This document shows, one piece after another, positions 15,612 to 23,797 of a stretch of 26,527 nt of DNA. Numbering within the stretch: position 1 is the stretch's first letter; each line of letters opens with the position of its first letter. The position numbers and the translations under genes were made by a program. The notes below the pieces were generated by a model that searched no databases, was not told the origin of the DNA, and saw only the letters and a program-made list of their open reading frames with translations. This stretch comes from Oscillatoria sp. Prado101 (GTDB taxonomy: Bacteria; Cyanobacteriota; Cyanobacteriia; Cyanobacteriales; Oscillatoriaceae), in contig JALOOK010000001.1 of assembly GCA_025454445.1 (NCBI GenBank), positions 1-26,527 of the forward strand, in the 5' to 3' direction.

Positions 15612-16607
15612 ATGTCGAAGAAAATCAGAGTCCTGTCAATAGATGGAGGCGGGATTCGAGGGATTATCCCGGCTATGATTATGGCCGTAATTGAGGCTCG
15701 CACTCAAAAGCCGATTGCAGAGCTGTTTGATATGATTGCAGGCACTTCAACGGGCGGTATTTTGGCTATGGCCCTGACTAAACCGCTGGAGGGAAGCCAG
15801 AAGCCAGAACACAGCGCTCAGTCTTTGGTGAGACTGTACGAAACCGAGGGACAGCGAATCTTTCCTCAACATACTTTGAGCCGCCTCAGTAATCTAATAG
15901 ATGAGAAATATTCAGCGCAGGGCTTGGAAGCCGTTCTGGAAAAATACTTGGGCGCAACTTATCTGAGTGAAGCGCTGGCAGATATTCTGATTCCCAGCTA
16001 TGACATTGAGCTGCGCAGGCCCTATTTTTTTAAAAGCTTCAAAGCCAAGCTGGATACCAAGCGCGACTTCCCGATGAAAAAAGTGGCGCGGGCGACTTCT
16101 GCAGCCCCGACGTATTTTGAGCCCCTGAAACTTGAAACAAATGACTTGATTGATTATTATGCTTTAATTGACGGGGGCGTTGTGGCGAACAATCCCGCCA
16201 TGAGTGCCTATGTAGAAGCCAAGAGTATCTATAAAGATGCTACCGATTTTCTCGTGGTCTCGCTGGGGACTGGAGAGATGACAGCTAGACTGTACTATGA
16301 TAAAGTGAAGAACTGGGGGTTGCTGGAATGGGCGCAGCCAATTCTGAATATCGTTTTTGATGGCAGCAATGATGCGGTAGATTACCAGCTGAAGGAGTTA
16401 CTGTCTGCTTCGGAGGATGGGAAACCGCGTTACTACCGCTTTCAGACCAGTCTGTCTGCTGATATGGGCGACCGTATGGATGATGCCAGCCCGGTTAATA
16501 TTATCGGTCTGAAACGCCTCGCACAGGAGATGATTGACAAGAACAGTGACGCTTTGGAGATGCTTTGCCAGCAGTTAACCGACAGCTTCAATGCCTGCAA
16601 ACATTAG
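15612..16607 (+). CDS. Patatin-like phospholipase
   Basis: A 331-residue lipid acyl hydrolase, cytoplasmic or membrane-peripheral. It has the oxyanion motif DGGGIRG (11-17), the nucleophile Ser46 in GTSTGG (44-49) and the dyad Asp187 in LIDGG. The ATG at 15612 is preceded by TTTTGGAGAGTG (ribosome site GGAG at about 15602-15605). Patatins release fatty acids from membrane lipids; some are CBASS effectors (CapV), but no cyclase, ubiquitin-like or other CBASS gene is adjacent here, so a free-standing lipid-turnover role is the simpler reading. Confidence 0.93.
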   Translation: MSKKIRVLSIDGGGIRGIIPAMIMAVIEARTQKPIAELFDMIAGTSTGGILAMALTKPLEGSQKPEHSAQSLVRLYETEGQRIFPQHTLSRLSNLIDEKYSAQGLEAVLEKYLGATYLSEALADILIPSYDIELRRPYFFKSFKAKLDTKRDFPMKKVARATSAAPTYFEPLKLETNDLIDYYALIDGGVVANNPAMSAYVEAKSIYKDATDFLVVSLGTGEMTARLYYDKVKNWGLLEWAQPILNIVFDGSNDAVDYQLKELLSASEDGKPRYYRFQTSLSADMGDRMDDASPVNIIGLKRLAQEMIDKNSDALEMLCQQLTDSFNACKH

Positions 16608-16612
16608 AGATT

Positions 16613-16660
16613 GGGCGTTCGGGCGTTCGGGCGTTCGGGCGTTCGGGCATTGGGGCATTG
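16613..16660 (+). repeat. Octanucleotide tandem repeat
   Basis: Four exact copies of GGGCGTTC (16613-16644) followed by two GGGCATTG units (16645-16660), starting 6 bp after the patatin stop codon. Confidence 0.9.
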
Positions 16661-17095
16661 GGCCACGCTTGCATTCAGCGTCCCCACTGCCCAGTTAATA
16701 ATGAAAATGTTTGTAGCTCGGCGAGGCCCTACGCTATCGATTTGGATTAATCAATCGGATATGATATCAGTTTATTTCGGTCGCGGTTGTGGTGCGGTTC
16801 CCACATTTCGCACCGGCACACTGTCGCTCTGGCGTTGCACAGTAGAAGGATGATTTAACTTTTTGCACTCATCTAAAACCCTCTCTTACTCCCCCTCCCC
16901 GCCTGGGGGGAGGGGGTTGGGGGGGTGGGGTTCATCGCCGCAATTGTGCAACGCTGTCGCTATGGCGGGCAACCTATCCGCTCGCCCGCTCGCAAGAGCG
17001 ACAGTCCTCCCTTGCCGGGAAAATCTTTAGCTCATCTAAACAGGAGAAAGCTTTCACCGAGGAGTGCGGTAACTTGAAAGAGTAAGCCGCATTAT
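16661..17095. other. Spacer with C/G hairpin before the DUF6464 gene
   Basis: No gene. CCCCCTCCCC-GCCTGG-GGGGAGGGGG-type hairpin at 16891-16916, a TTTGTAGCTCGGCGAGGCCCTACG stretch (about 16710-16733) related to the 13.4-kb duplication, and CTATGGCGGGC...GCCCGCTCGCAAGAGCG (about 16960-17000). Confidence 0.55.
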
Positions 17096-17455
17096 ATGGG
17101 AACTATGGAGCCAGATTCTCTGCCCACAGAGGTGATTCTGACCCAACCACCTCAATCGTTGGGAAACGTTCAACTGGATTGGAATCCTCAACCGGGTCAC
17201 TATCTCGATCTACAAGGTCAAACCTACGCCGTATTAGAACGCCGGCACCGATACCAGCTGAAATCAGGTAGATACCGCTTGCAGAAAGTTGCCCTCTACG
17301 TCCAATCCGCCCAAAGACCTGTGGAAACAAGTATCGTCAATGGACGCTGGGTCATCGGAGATGCCAGCTGCCGCTTCAACGCTCACTCAGAAATCATTCG
17401 CTGCGCCGTCAATCCTGATGGCCCGTGCGACGGGTGCCGGTTCTTTGAACAATAA
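17096..17455 (+). CDS. DUF6464 family protein
   Basis: A 119-residue soluble protein, recognised as the cyanobacterial DUF6464 family by GHYLDLQGQTYAVLERRHRY and the C-terminal part GDASCRFNAHSEIIRCAVNP with CDGCRFFE. Four cysteines (in SCRF, RCAV, PCDGC) could bind a metal. An ATG three codons further in (17105) is preceded by GGGAACT and could also be the start; both give essentially the same protein. Function unknown; no operon partner. Confidence 0.82.
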   Translation: MGTMEPDSLPTEVILTQPPQSLGNVQLDWNPQPGHYLDLQGQTYAVLERRHRYQLKSGRYRLQKVALYVQSAQRPVETSIVNGRWVIGDASCRFNAHSEIIRCAVNPDGPCDGCRFFEQ

Positions 17456-17793
17456 CTGTGGCGCATTCCTCCTTGATGCCCCGCATTGAGGAAGGAATGC
17501 CCTGGGCACTATTTCCAGTATAATAACAGCAGCCGCTTGGCTGCTGAAAATGTCTGCCAAGTTCGCACTGCAGTCATGCCAAAACAGCAATTGCCCAAGC
17601 TCAACCAATACATGTAGCGCCAGTATAAGAAGTAACAGAATTCCTGACAGCATTGACAGTAAAATCCGCCCACAAGTTCTGCGGGCGGAGGTGCTGCTTT
17701 CCCCTCGTTCCCCTCGTTCCCAGGCAGAGCCTGGGAACGCCGTTTTGTCGGCTCCGCCGACTTAAGTAGCAACTTGGGTGAAATAGATAAATT
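17456..17793. other. Spacer between convergent DUF6464 and fmt genes
   Basis: No gene. Hairpins: CAGCAGCC-GCTT-GGCTGCTG (17527-17546, perfect), TCCGCCC...GGGCGGA (17665-17689), family B hairpin (17716-17738) plus GTCGGC-TCC-GCCGAC (17747-17761), and a MITE-like terminus TTAAGTAGCAACTTGGG (17762-17786). The first could terminate the DUF6464 transcript. Confidence 0.7.
17716..17786. repeat. Composite repeat: hairpin B plus MITE-like terminus
   Basis: GTTCCCAGGC-AGA-GCCTGGGAAC, then GTCGGCTCCGCCGAC, then directly TTAAGTAGCAACTTGGGTG. Hairpin B is followed by the same terminal repeat at 13356-13617, there separated by the 96-bp duplication, so the two modules may move together. Confidence 0.65.
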
Positions 17794-18807
17794 TTAATTA
17801 ACCAGCCGACCATTTTCCAAAACTTCTCCCACTGCTAGGCGGGAGCCATTGACAAAATCCCAGCCCGTCTGGGGGCGTTTGCCGGCAGGCTGCACTTCCC
17901 GCAGCAGCAGCAATCCGGAGCCGGTTTGAACCACCGGCCCGAACCTCTTGGCAAGGCTGACCACTTCCCCCGGACGGCCTGACCGGGCGGACAGCGCCGG
18001 CCAATTCTGCTCCAGGGCCCTGAATTCAGGGGGCAGCAGGGGCCAAAACTCAGGGCCGAGGGGCACTGTGGCTGAAATCTTGAGATCCTTGCCGCGAAAA
18101 GTGGCGGCACAGTCGGGGAAAAACCCCCTGACTTGATTGTGCAATTCTAAAGCTGAGCGCCACCAGTCCAGGCAGTAATTCTCTTTTTTAATCGGCGGCG
18201 CGTAAGTCGCCCGGGCGGAATCTTGGGGGATGGGCTGAATTTCCCCGCCCTCCAGTCGCAACAGGGTTTCCACCAGCAAGTCCGCGCCCAAATTGGCCAG
18301 GGTTTCCCCCAGCTGGGTGGCGCTGTCCAAAAGCCCCACCGGCGTGCGAGCTTCCAGCAGCACCGGGCCGGTATCCATGCCGGCGTCCATCAGCATCGTG
18401 TTGATGCCGGTTTCTCTCTCGCCGTGGTAGAGGCACCACTGCACCGGCGCTGCGCCCCGGTACTGCGGCAAAATCGAGCCGTGGACATTGACGCAACCCA
18501 GGCGGGGCAGATCGAGAATTTCCTGAGAGAGAATTTGGCCGTAAGCGACGACCGCAAACACGTCTGCCTGCGCCTCTCGCAGCAGAGTTAAGGTTTGTTT
18601 GTGTTTTTTCACCCGAGGCGGCTGCCACACCGGCAGGTTGTGGGCCAGTGCCAGACTTTTCACCGCCGAGGGAGTCAGTTGGTTGCCGCGCCCTCGCCGT
18701 TTGTCGGGCTGGGTGACAGCAGCCAAGACTTCAAACGCTGGATGTTCCAGCAGCTTTTTCAGGCTGGGCACTGCAAAGATGGGGGTGCCGAAAAAGACGA
18801 CTTTCAT
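17794..18807 (-). CDS. fmt: Methionyl-tRNA formyltransferase
   Basis: A 337-residue enzyme that transfers a formyl group from 10-formyl-tetrahydrofolate to initiator Met-tRNA. The N-terminal FFGTPIFAVP and the active site Asn107, His109 (NVHGSILPQYRGAAPVQW) and Asp145 (MDAGMDTGP) are complete, followed by the C-terminal OB-like domain. Full length. The ATG at 18807 is clear from the family start (MKVVFFGTP) though no strong ribosome site precedes it. It stands alone; def is not adjacent. Confidence 0.97.
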   Translation of the reverse strand: MKVVFFGTPIFAVPSLKKLLEHPAFEVLAAVTQPDKRRGRGNQLTPSAVKSLALAHNLPVWQPPRVKKHKQTLTLLREAQADVFAVVAYGQILSQEILDLPRLGCVNVHGSILPQYRGAAPVQWCLYHGERETGINTMLMDAGMDTGPVLLEARTPVGLLDSATQLGETLANLGADLLVETLLRLEGGEIQPIPQDSARATYAPPIKKENYCLDWWRSALELHNQVRGFFPDCAATFRGKDLKISATVPLGPEFWPLLPPEFRALEQNWPALSARSGRPGEVVSLAKRFGPVVQTGSGLLLLREVQPAGKRPQTGWDFVNGSRLAVGEVLENGRLVN

Positions 18808-19391
18808 GCTAGGGCTGGGTAATCGGGACTGGGGAAGAGGTTGCTGAATTATATCACATTATCCAGCTTTGTCAAGAAAATCGACTGTTAAATTTCGCCT
18901 CTCCCATTGTGCAGCATTATCTCGCCCCGCGTGGCCCGTTGCCGGCTGCCGGTGTCACGCTCACTCCCCCACATCAGTCCTGTATATAATCTGTCACATC
19001 CTCCTCCCGGCCAGCCCGCAACGAGCGTGCGGTGGGCGCATCGCCCGACAGCCGCCAAATACAAAATTGCCCCACGGCTTCGGCGCTGCAGGGCACAAGG
19101 ACAGATAAACGCTTCTCTTATCAGTTTGTGGGGAGTTGACCGCCATCGGTTTAGCGTTTGTGACAATTTTTACACTGTCCATTCTGTGCGGGCGACGGCG
19201 AACTTGCACAACCGGGCCAATCCTGGCAGCCGCCACCGGCACTGCCGGTCAAACACTCCAAAGCGCGGTTTTTTTCGAGGAAAGACGAGGAAAGGGGGGG
19301 ACGAAAGGTTCCCTCGAAAGCTCCCCTCCCCGAAGCACGGGGAGGGGTTGGGGGTGGGGTAAAACCCCCTATCAATTCGCCAACAACATCT
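18808..19391. other. Spacer without a convincing gene
   Basis: Mixed sequence without a frame of gene-like composition. A CCCCTCCCC-GAAGCAC-GGGGAGGGG hairpin (19323-19347), common in this window, lies about 45 bp past the stop of the membrane-protein gene. A short hydrophobic frame near 19136 is discussed among the rejected items. Confidence 0.5.
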
Positions 19392-19868
19392 TTAGAATAG
19401 CTGGTTAAAGGCTTTTACCACTAATTCAAAATGGTTGGCAGCCCAGTGCGCAAAACTCCCCAAACCCAAGCCGGCAAAACCCAATAAATTTAAAATAAAA
19501 AAAGCTTTAAATTCTCTTATTGCAGCCATTTGAAGGTCTATTCTGGCTAATGTTGCTGCCGCAAATAAAAGCAGCCCATGCGCAGAAATATGAGTCCATG
19601 ACAGAAATACGACTGTGAGCAAAGAAGCGAATGTGGCTGCAAAAAACGCTTTAGTATCAGAGCTAATCCAGCGGTTAAACAAGCTCCTCACGATTGACCA
19701 TGGAAAAGCTAAAGTCTCGGCAATGGCAAGGGTAAAAGCTGTTACTAACAGCCAAACCCACCAGGGAGACTTCCCCTCAGATAGCACCCAGCCCAAGTTG
19801 AAATATCCCAGCGAGAGCAGTATCAGAGAGAAACGGGACAGTTGTTTTGCTATAGACATTTGCGTCAT
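19392..19868 (-). CDS. Small four-helix membrane protein of unknown function
   Basis: About 158 residues from the ATG at 19868 (MTQMSIAKQL); a second ATG at 19859 is equally possible. Hydrophobic stretches at about 11-26, 32-48, 67-86 and 128-146 suggest four membrane helices with an Arg-flanked loop (IVRSLFNRWISSDTK). I do not recognise the family. It follows the NIL-ferredoxin gene on the same strand after 54 bp and may be co-transcribed. Confidence 0.7.
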   Translation of the reverse strand: MTQMSIAKQLSRFSLILLSLGYFNLGWVLSEGKSPWWVWLLVTAFTLAIAETLAFPWSIVRSLFNRWISSDTKAFFAATFASLLTVVFLSWTHISAHGLLLFAAATLARIDLQMAAIREFKAFFILNLLGFAGLGLGSFAHWAANHFELVVKAFNQLF

Positions 19869-19922
19869 CTGGCTGTTGTTGTTTGGCGGTAAAAGAGGAC
19901 GCAACTGATTGGCTGCGCCTGT

Positions 19923-20327
19923 TTACAGGTTGGTGGAAATCGCTTGCACGGGACAGGTGGGAATGCACTGCTCGCAAACTATACAGCGCGAGCGCGTGAA
20001 TGTCAGTTTAAATGATGACGGTTCCAGAGTCAAGGCTTCCGTGGGGCAGATGCCAGTGCACAAGCCACAGTGGACGCAGCTGTCTTCATCAATCAATATC
20101 TCGCCGCTGGCTAGAGAGACGGTGATATTCTGAGATCGCATCCACTCAATGGAGGCGTCGAGTTCATCAATATCGCCCGCGAGTTCCACCACCATCGTCC
20201 CCATTTGGTTGGGGGCGACTTGGGCGCGGATGATATTTGCCGCCACATTAAAATCTTTGGCCAGCCGGTAGGTGATCGGCATTTGGATAGAGCGTTTGGG
20301 AAAAGTGAGCATTACTCGTTTTTTCAC
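19923..20327 (-). CDS. NIL-domain ferredoxin with two [4Fe-4S] clusters
   Basis: About 134 residues. Residues 5-75 form the NIL domain (ligand-binding fold also found on methionine importer ATPases); residues 80-130 hold two CxxCxxCxxxCP motifs (Cys84, 87, 90, 94 and Cys115, 118, 121, 125) for two [4Fe-4S] clusters. I choose the GTG at 20327 (VKKRVMLTFPKR) because family members begin with KKRV; an ATG five codons in (20312) is the alternative. A much longer frame upstream overlaps the divergent txlA gene and is not credible. NIL-ferredoxins are linked to sulfur amino acid metabolism in some bacteria. Its role here is unproven. Confidence 0.88.
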   Translation of the reverse strand: MKKRVMLTFPKRSIQMPITYRLAKDFNVAANIIRAQVAPNQMGTMVVELAGDIDELDASIEWMRSQNITVSLASGEILIDEDSCVHCGLCTGICPTEALTLEPSSFKLTFTRSRCIVCEQCIPTCPVQAISTNL

Positions 20328-20394
20328 GGCTGGGGGGTTTTGAGCAACTTCAGTTAGACTAATATCTGAATCATAGATCGTAAAAAAATATCTG

Positions 20395-21021
20395 ATGGCT
20401 GCCAATTTACCCGATCCGAAACCTGTGTCGCAACAGAAGTCTGAATCGCCGCTGGCGAGCGGGGTTGAAACCGGCGCAGCAACCCGCCTGCGAAATTTGC
20501 TGATTGTGCTGGTGGCGGTGGCGCTCACTGTGGCCATTTTCCTGGGGCTGCGGACTGAGACAAACTCGGCTGACCTCACCGAACTGGCTGAGGAGTCCAC
20601 GCCACTGGAGGTGGCTCTCAGCAACCGACAACCTACGCTAATGGAATTTTATGCCAATTGGTGTACGAGCTGCATGGCAATGGCACCTGAAATTCAGCAA
20701 CTGGAGGAGCAGTACAAAGGCAAGGTGAACTTTGTGATGCTGAATGTGGATAATTCTAAGTGGTTGCCGGAAATTCTCAAGTACCGCGTGGATGGGATTC
20801 CTCACTTTGTGTTTTTGGGTCAGGATGGCGCTGCGATCGCTGAGGCTATCGGTGAGGTGCCGCGCACGATTATGGAGGCGAATTTAGAGGCTTTGGTTGC
20901 CGGTTTGCCTTTGCCTTACGCTAATGCTTCAGGTCAAATGTCTGCTTTTGACGCGCCGGTTGCGCCGGTGGGGGGGAACTCTGCCGATCCGCGCAGTCAC
21001 AGCAGTCAAGTGGTGAATTAG
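20395..21021 (+). CDS. txlA: Membrane-anchored thioredoxin-like protein, TxlA/HCF164 type
   Basis: A 208-residue protein with a membrane anchor (residues 34-52, LLIVLVAVALTVAIFLGLR) and a thioredoxin domain (75-172). The active site is WCTSC (Cys90 and Cys93) in place of WCGPC, and the cis-proline lies in VDGIPHF. The cyanobacterial TxlA and plant HCF164 are thylakoid proteins that pass reducing power into the lumen and are needed for cytochrome b6f assembly. The tail from 175 is low-complexity. It is divergent from the NIL-ferredoxin gene, with 67 bp between the two starts. No ribosome site is evident. Confidence 0.9.
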   Translation: MAANLPDPKPVSQQKSESPLASGVETGAATRLRNLLIVLVAVALTVAIFLGLRTETNSADLTELAEESTPLEVALSNRQPTLMEFYANWCTSCMAMAPEIQQLEEQYKGKVNFVMLNVDNSKWLPEILKYRVDGIPHFVFLGQDGAAIAEAIGEVPRTIMEANLEALVAGLPLPYANASGQMSAFDAPVAPVGGNSADPRSHSSQVVN

Positions 21022-21053
21022 CGGCGAACAGCGCAGAGAACCCCACCCCCCAA

Positions 21054-21080
21054 CCCCCTCCCCGAAGCGCGGGGAGGGGG
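21054..21080. repeat. C/G-rich hairpin, possible txlA terminator
   Basis: CCCCCTCCCC-GAAGCGC-GGGGAGGGGG, followed 12 bp later by GGGGGTTTTTT. The T run makes this the best terminator candidate among the copies of this repeat (others near 16891, 19323 and 23717). Confidence 0.5.
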
Positions 21081-21216
21081 AGTGACAGGGGGTTTTTTAA
21101 GGAGTGGGTTCAATCATCGTTATACTCGCACCGGCACCAGAATTAGTGGGGGGGATGCGGCTTTGGGGCTTTCTACTCACCGACAGTCTGTAAAATCCGG
21201 TTATAAAGCGGCTTAG

Positions 21217-21360
21217 TTAACCAGAATCCTTGCACACTACCCTCGCCAGGAAACGCTGCTGTTTTTCGGAAGCAAAATTATCAACAGGACTATCGTCTTC
21301 AGGAATAATCTCAGTGATATCTGGAGGTGGGAAGACCTCAGTATCTAGAACTTCTGACAT
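21217..21360 (-). pseudogene. Truncated small reading frame, likely gene remnant
   Basis: A 47-codon frame from ATG (MSEVLDTEVFPPPDITEIIP, then PVDNFASEKQQRFL) that ends soon after. The PVDNxxSEKQQRxL stretch resembles the N-terminal part of Uma2-type (DUF820) endonuclease-fold proteins that are abundant in cyanobacteria; the rest of the domain is absent. A GAGG lies 12 bp before the ATG. I read it as a decayed copy of such a gene, from memory of the family only. Confidence 0.5.
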
Positions 21361-21435
21361 AATCTAAGAAAACCTCAACCGACAAGCCTTTCCCACACCC
21401 TAGCACATCATCTCTCTTCCGGGCGCGTCCTTGGC

Positions 21436-22509
21436 TCAGGAGCGGTTTTTTCCCCCCACCAATTCCCGCACCAACTGAGCCAGCAGCTGCGCACTGTCCG
21501 GAACCGCCAGCAAACGCGCCCGAGAAGCCATTTCCTGCAACCTTTCCGGCGCTCGCAACAGCTCCAAAACCTTTTCTTCGAGCACCTCCGCCGTCAACTC
21601 CTTTTGCCGGAAAACCGCAGCCGCACCGGCACTGGCAAACTCCGCCGCATTGAAAGCCTGGTGATCCTCCGCCGCATAAGGATAGGGAATCAAAATCGCC
21701 GGCGTACCTGTCACCGCCAGTTCAGTTAGCGTACCCGCACCGGCACGGCTAATCGCCAAATTCGCCCGCTGCAGAAGCGCCGCCATATTATCATAAAAAG
21801 GCAGCGAAATATACTGCCGGTGCTGCAAACTTCCCACATCCGGATCGCTGTCTCCCGTCTGGTGGACAACCCACGCCCCCGCCTCAAACCACGCCTTAGC
21901 GCACTGGCGCACCAACTTGTTCACCGCCACCGCCCCCTGAGAGCCGCCGGAAACCGCAATCAGCGGCACATCCGGCGGAACCGGCAAATCCAGCGATTGC
22001 GCAGACAGAAACTGCTGGCGCACCGGCGTGCCCACATAAACCGTCTTGGCGCGGCGAAGGTATTGAGCTGCTCCCTCAAACCCAGTCGCCACCGCAGAGC
22101 ACCACGGGCTGAACCAGCGCGTCACCTTCCCGGGCAAAGCGTTGGACTCATGCAGAATTGCCGGCAGCCCCAGGGAGCGAGCCGCTATAATAGCAGGTGC
22201 CGCAATATAGCCGCCGGTGGTGAGCACCCCCTGAAATTGTCCCTCTTTGAGCAAGCGCCGCACTCGCAGAATGGAACCAACCAGTCTCAACAGCACTAGC
22301 AAGCTGCGCAGCCCCCGCCGCTGGAATCCCTCCACCTCAATAGTGTGCAGGCGATACTCCTTGGGAACCAGCTGGGTTTCCAGCCGGTTGGGCACCCCCA
22401 GCCATTCAATTTCATAGTCGGTCAGCTGTTCAGCAGCCGCCAGCGCGGGGAACAGATGTCCCCCCGTGCCACTCGCCGCAATCAGCAATCGGATCGGTTT
22501 ATTCGCCAC
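21436..22509 (-). CDS. murG: UDP-GlcNAc:undecaprenyl-PP-MurNAc-pentapeptide transferase MurG
   Basis: A 357-residue GT28 enzyme that makes lipid II, the last cytoplasmic step of peptidoglycan synthesis, at the inner face of the membrane. The glycine-rich loop GTGGHLFP (residues 14-21), GGSQG and the donor site AGAGTLTELAVTGTPAILIP with PYAAEDHQ are present. I place the start at the GTG at 22509: AGGAGAG lies 10-16 bp before it, inside the longer frame that begins at another GTG (22533), and the family starts just before IRLLIAASG. It stands alone rather than in an mra/dcw cluster. Confidence 0.96.
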   Translation of the reverse strand: MANKPIRLLIAASGTGGHLFPALAAAEQLTDYEIEWLGVPNRLETQLVPKEYRLHTIEVEGFQRRGLRSLLVLLRLVGSILRVRRLLKEGQFQGVLTTGGYIAAPAIIAARSLGLPAILHESNALPGKVTRWFSPWCSAVATGFEGAAQYLRRAKTVYVGTPVRQQFLSAQSLDLPVPPDVPLIAVSGGSQGAVAVNKLVRQCAKAWFEAGAWVVHQTGDSDPDVGSLQHRQYISLPFYDNMAALLQRANLAISRAGAGTLTELAVTGTPAILIPYPYAAEDHQAFNAAEFASAGAAAVFRQKELTAEVLEEKVLELLRAPERLQEMASRARLLAVPDSAQLLAQLVRELVGGKNRS

Positions 22510-22682
22510 TGTCTCTGTCTCTCCTACACGCACTCACCGGCCCACCTTTCAATTTCGATTTTCGATGCCCGGTTTCGCCGCTCATTCAAAATATAAAATC
22601 TCAATATAAAATACTCTGACCGCTACAATCAATAAATAGTAATCCCTTGCTATCATAACCCCGCTATTGAAACTGTAACCCA

Positions 22683-23540
22683 ATGCGCAATCCTCTAAAT
22701 CTACTCTCACACCTGCCTCAGCAGGCTCGCCGCCAGACCGGCACGCGACTCCTCCCGCCCCTGCTCGGGTTCGCCATTTGGTGCGCCGGCGCGTTCGGTG
22801 CGGGCGCTGCCATCGCCGCCCCTCCCGAGACCGCGCCCCCGGAACTGAAAAACCTCTTGTCCCAGATTGACGCCGCCGCCAACGCCCGCGATCTGGATAC
22901 GGTGATGCAATTTTACAGCAAGAATTTGAGCCATACCGACGGCTTAACCCACGACAGCCTGAAACGCGCCTTGAGCGATCTCTGGCAGCGCTACCCCAAA
23001 CTGAGCTACCGCACTGAACTGGTATCTTGGGACGCCGATGGCAGCGGAATTGTCGCGGAAACGGTAACAACCATTACCGGCACCCAGTCAATGATGGATC
23101 GGGACGTCTCCCTCCTAGCCACCGTGCGCGGGCGGCAGCGCTATGAAAACCAAACCATTGTCCGCCAAGAGATTTTAGCGGAACGCAGCCAGCTGACTTC
23201 TGGCGATAACCCTCCCAAGATTGAGGTGAAATTGCCAGAACAGGTTCGCCCCGGACAGGAGTTTAGCTTTGACGCCATCGTTCTCGAACCCCTGGGCAAT
23301 AATTTGCTGATCGGAGCCGCCCTCGAAGAGCAGGCTAAAGCGGAAACTTATTTCACGCCGCCGCCGGTGAAGCTGGAACCTCTGGTAGCTGGGGGGATTT
23401 TTAAAGTGGGGCGAGCGCCGTCTTCGCCAGATAACCGCTGGATTTCTGCAGTCTTGGTGCGCCACGACGGCATGACCATGATTACCCAGCGCCTGCGCGT
23501 CGTCGGTGCCAATGCCCCATCGAGTTCCGCCAACCCATGA
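22683..23540 (+). CDS. Exported NTF2/SnoaL-like protein
   Basis: A 285-residue protein. Residues 1-46 form a long signal peptide (Arg-rich n-region, hydrophobic core about 28-45, cleavage near AIAA|PPE). Residues 50-165 look like an NTF2/SnoaL-like fold (LLSQIDAAANARDLDTVMQFYS). The C-terminal part from about 175 is a beta-rich, periplasmic-type domain (KIEVKLPEQVRPGQEFSFDAIV) that may be a second, immunoglobulin-like domain. Function unknown. It diverges from murG, about 173 bp apart, and the two may share regulation. Confidence 0.78.
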   Translation: MRNPLNLLSHLPQQARRQTGTRLLPPLLGFAIWCAGAFGAGAAIAAPPETAPPELKNLLSQIDAAANARDLDTVMQFYSKNLSHTDGLTHDSLKRALSDLWQRYPKLSYRTELVSWDADGSGIVAETVTTITGTQSMMDRDVSLLATVRGRQRYENQTIVRQEILAERSQLTSGDNPPKIEVKLPEQVRPGQEFSFDAIVLEPLGNNLLIGAALEEQAKAETYFTPPPVKLEPLVAGGIFKVGRAPSSPDNRWISAVLVRHDGMTMITQRLRVVGANAPSSSANP

Positions 23541-23716
23541 TAGGGTGCGCCGCCGAGCAGTGTTTGCAGTAAGTGGCTCTGTTCCCCTCACCATTACGGA
23601 CTGGATAAATAGTATAGTTATTACTGCAAACATTGGCTTGTATGAAATATTTTTTGCGTCGCGATACTAGAAAAATGATTGAAACTTTTGTCACACATCG
23701 AAAACCACTTCTGACT

Positions 23717-23742
23717 CCCCCTCCCCGTGCAAGGGGAGGGGG
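23717..23742. repeat. C/G-rich hairpin repeat
   Basis: CCCCCTCCCC-GTGCAA-GGGGAGGGGG with perfect 10-base arms, then TTGGGGTTGGG. It lies 55 bp before the SDR gene, where it could stop read-through or lie in its 5' leader. Confidence 0.75.
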
Positions 23743-23797
23743 TTGGGGTTGGGTTTGATCCGGCGCTCTGTGCAACAATTTTCTGCTAGGAGGAGTG

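Noticed and set aside
15612..16607. A CBASS or other defence operon around the patatin gene
   Set aside because: Neighbours on both sides are separated by 430-690 bp of repeats and encode a repair nuclease and DUF6464; no cyclase, E1/E2-like or TIR protein is present.
18907..19408. Several frames in the spacer after fmt, including a hydrophobic one starting TTG at 19136 (TAIGLAFVTIFTLSILCG)
   Set aside because: The GGGGAG there abuts the TTG with no spacing, the rest of the frame runs into a C/G hairpin repeat and is not protein-like, and I know no matching small photosystem subunit.
20328..20624. N-terminal extension of the NIL-ferredoxin frame
   Set aside because: It would overlap the divergent txlA gene and has Ser/Arg-rich, unconserved composition; the family start lies at KKRV near 20327.
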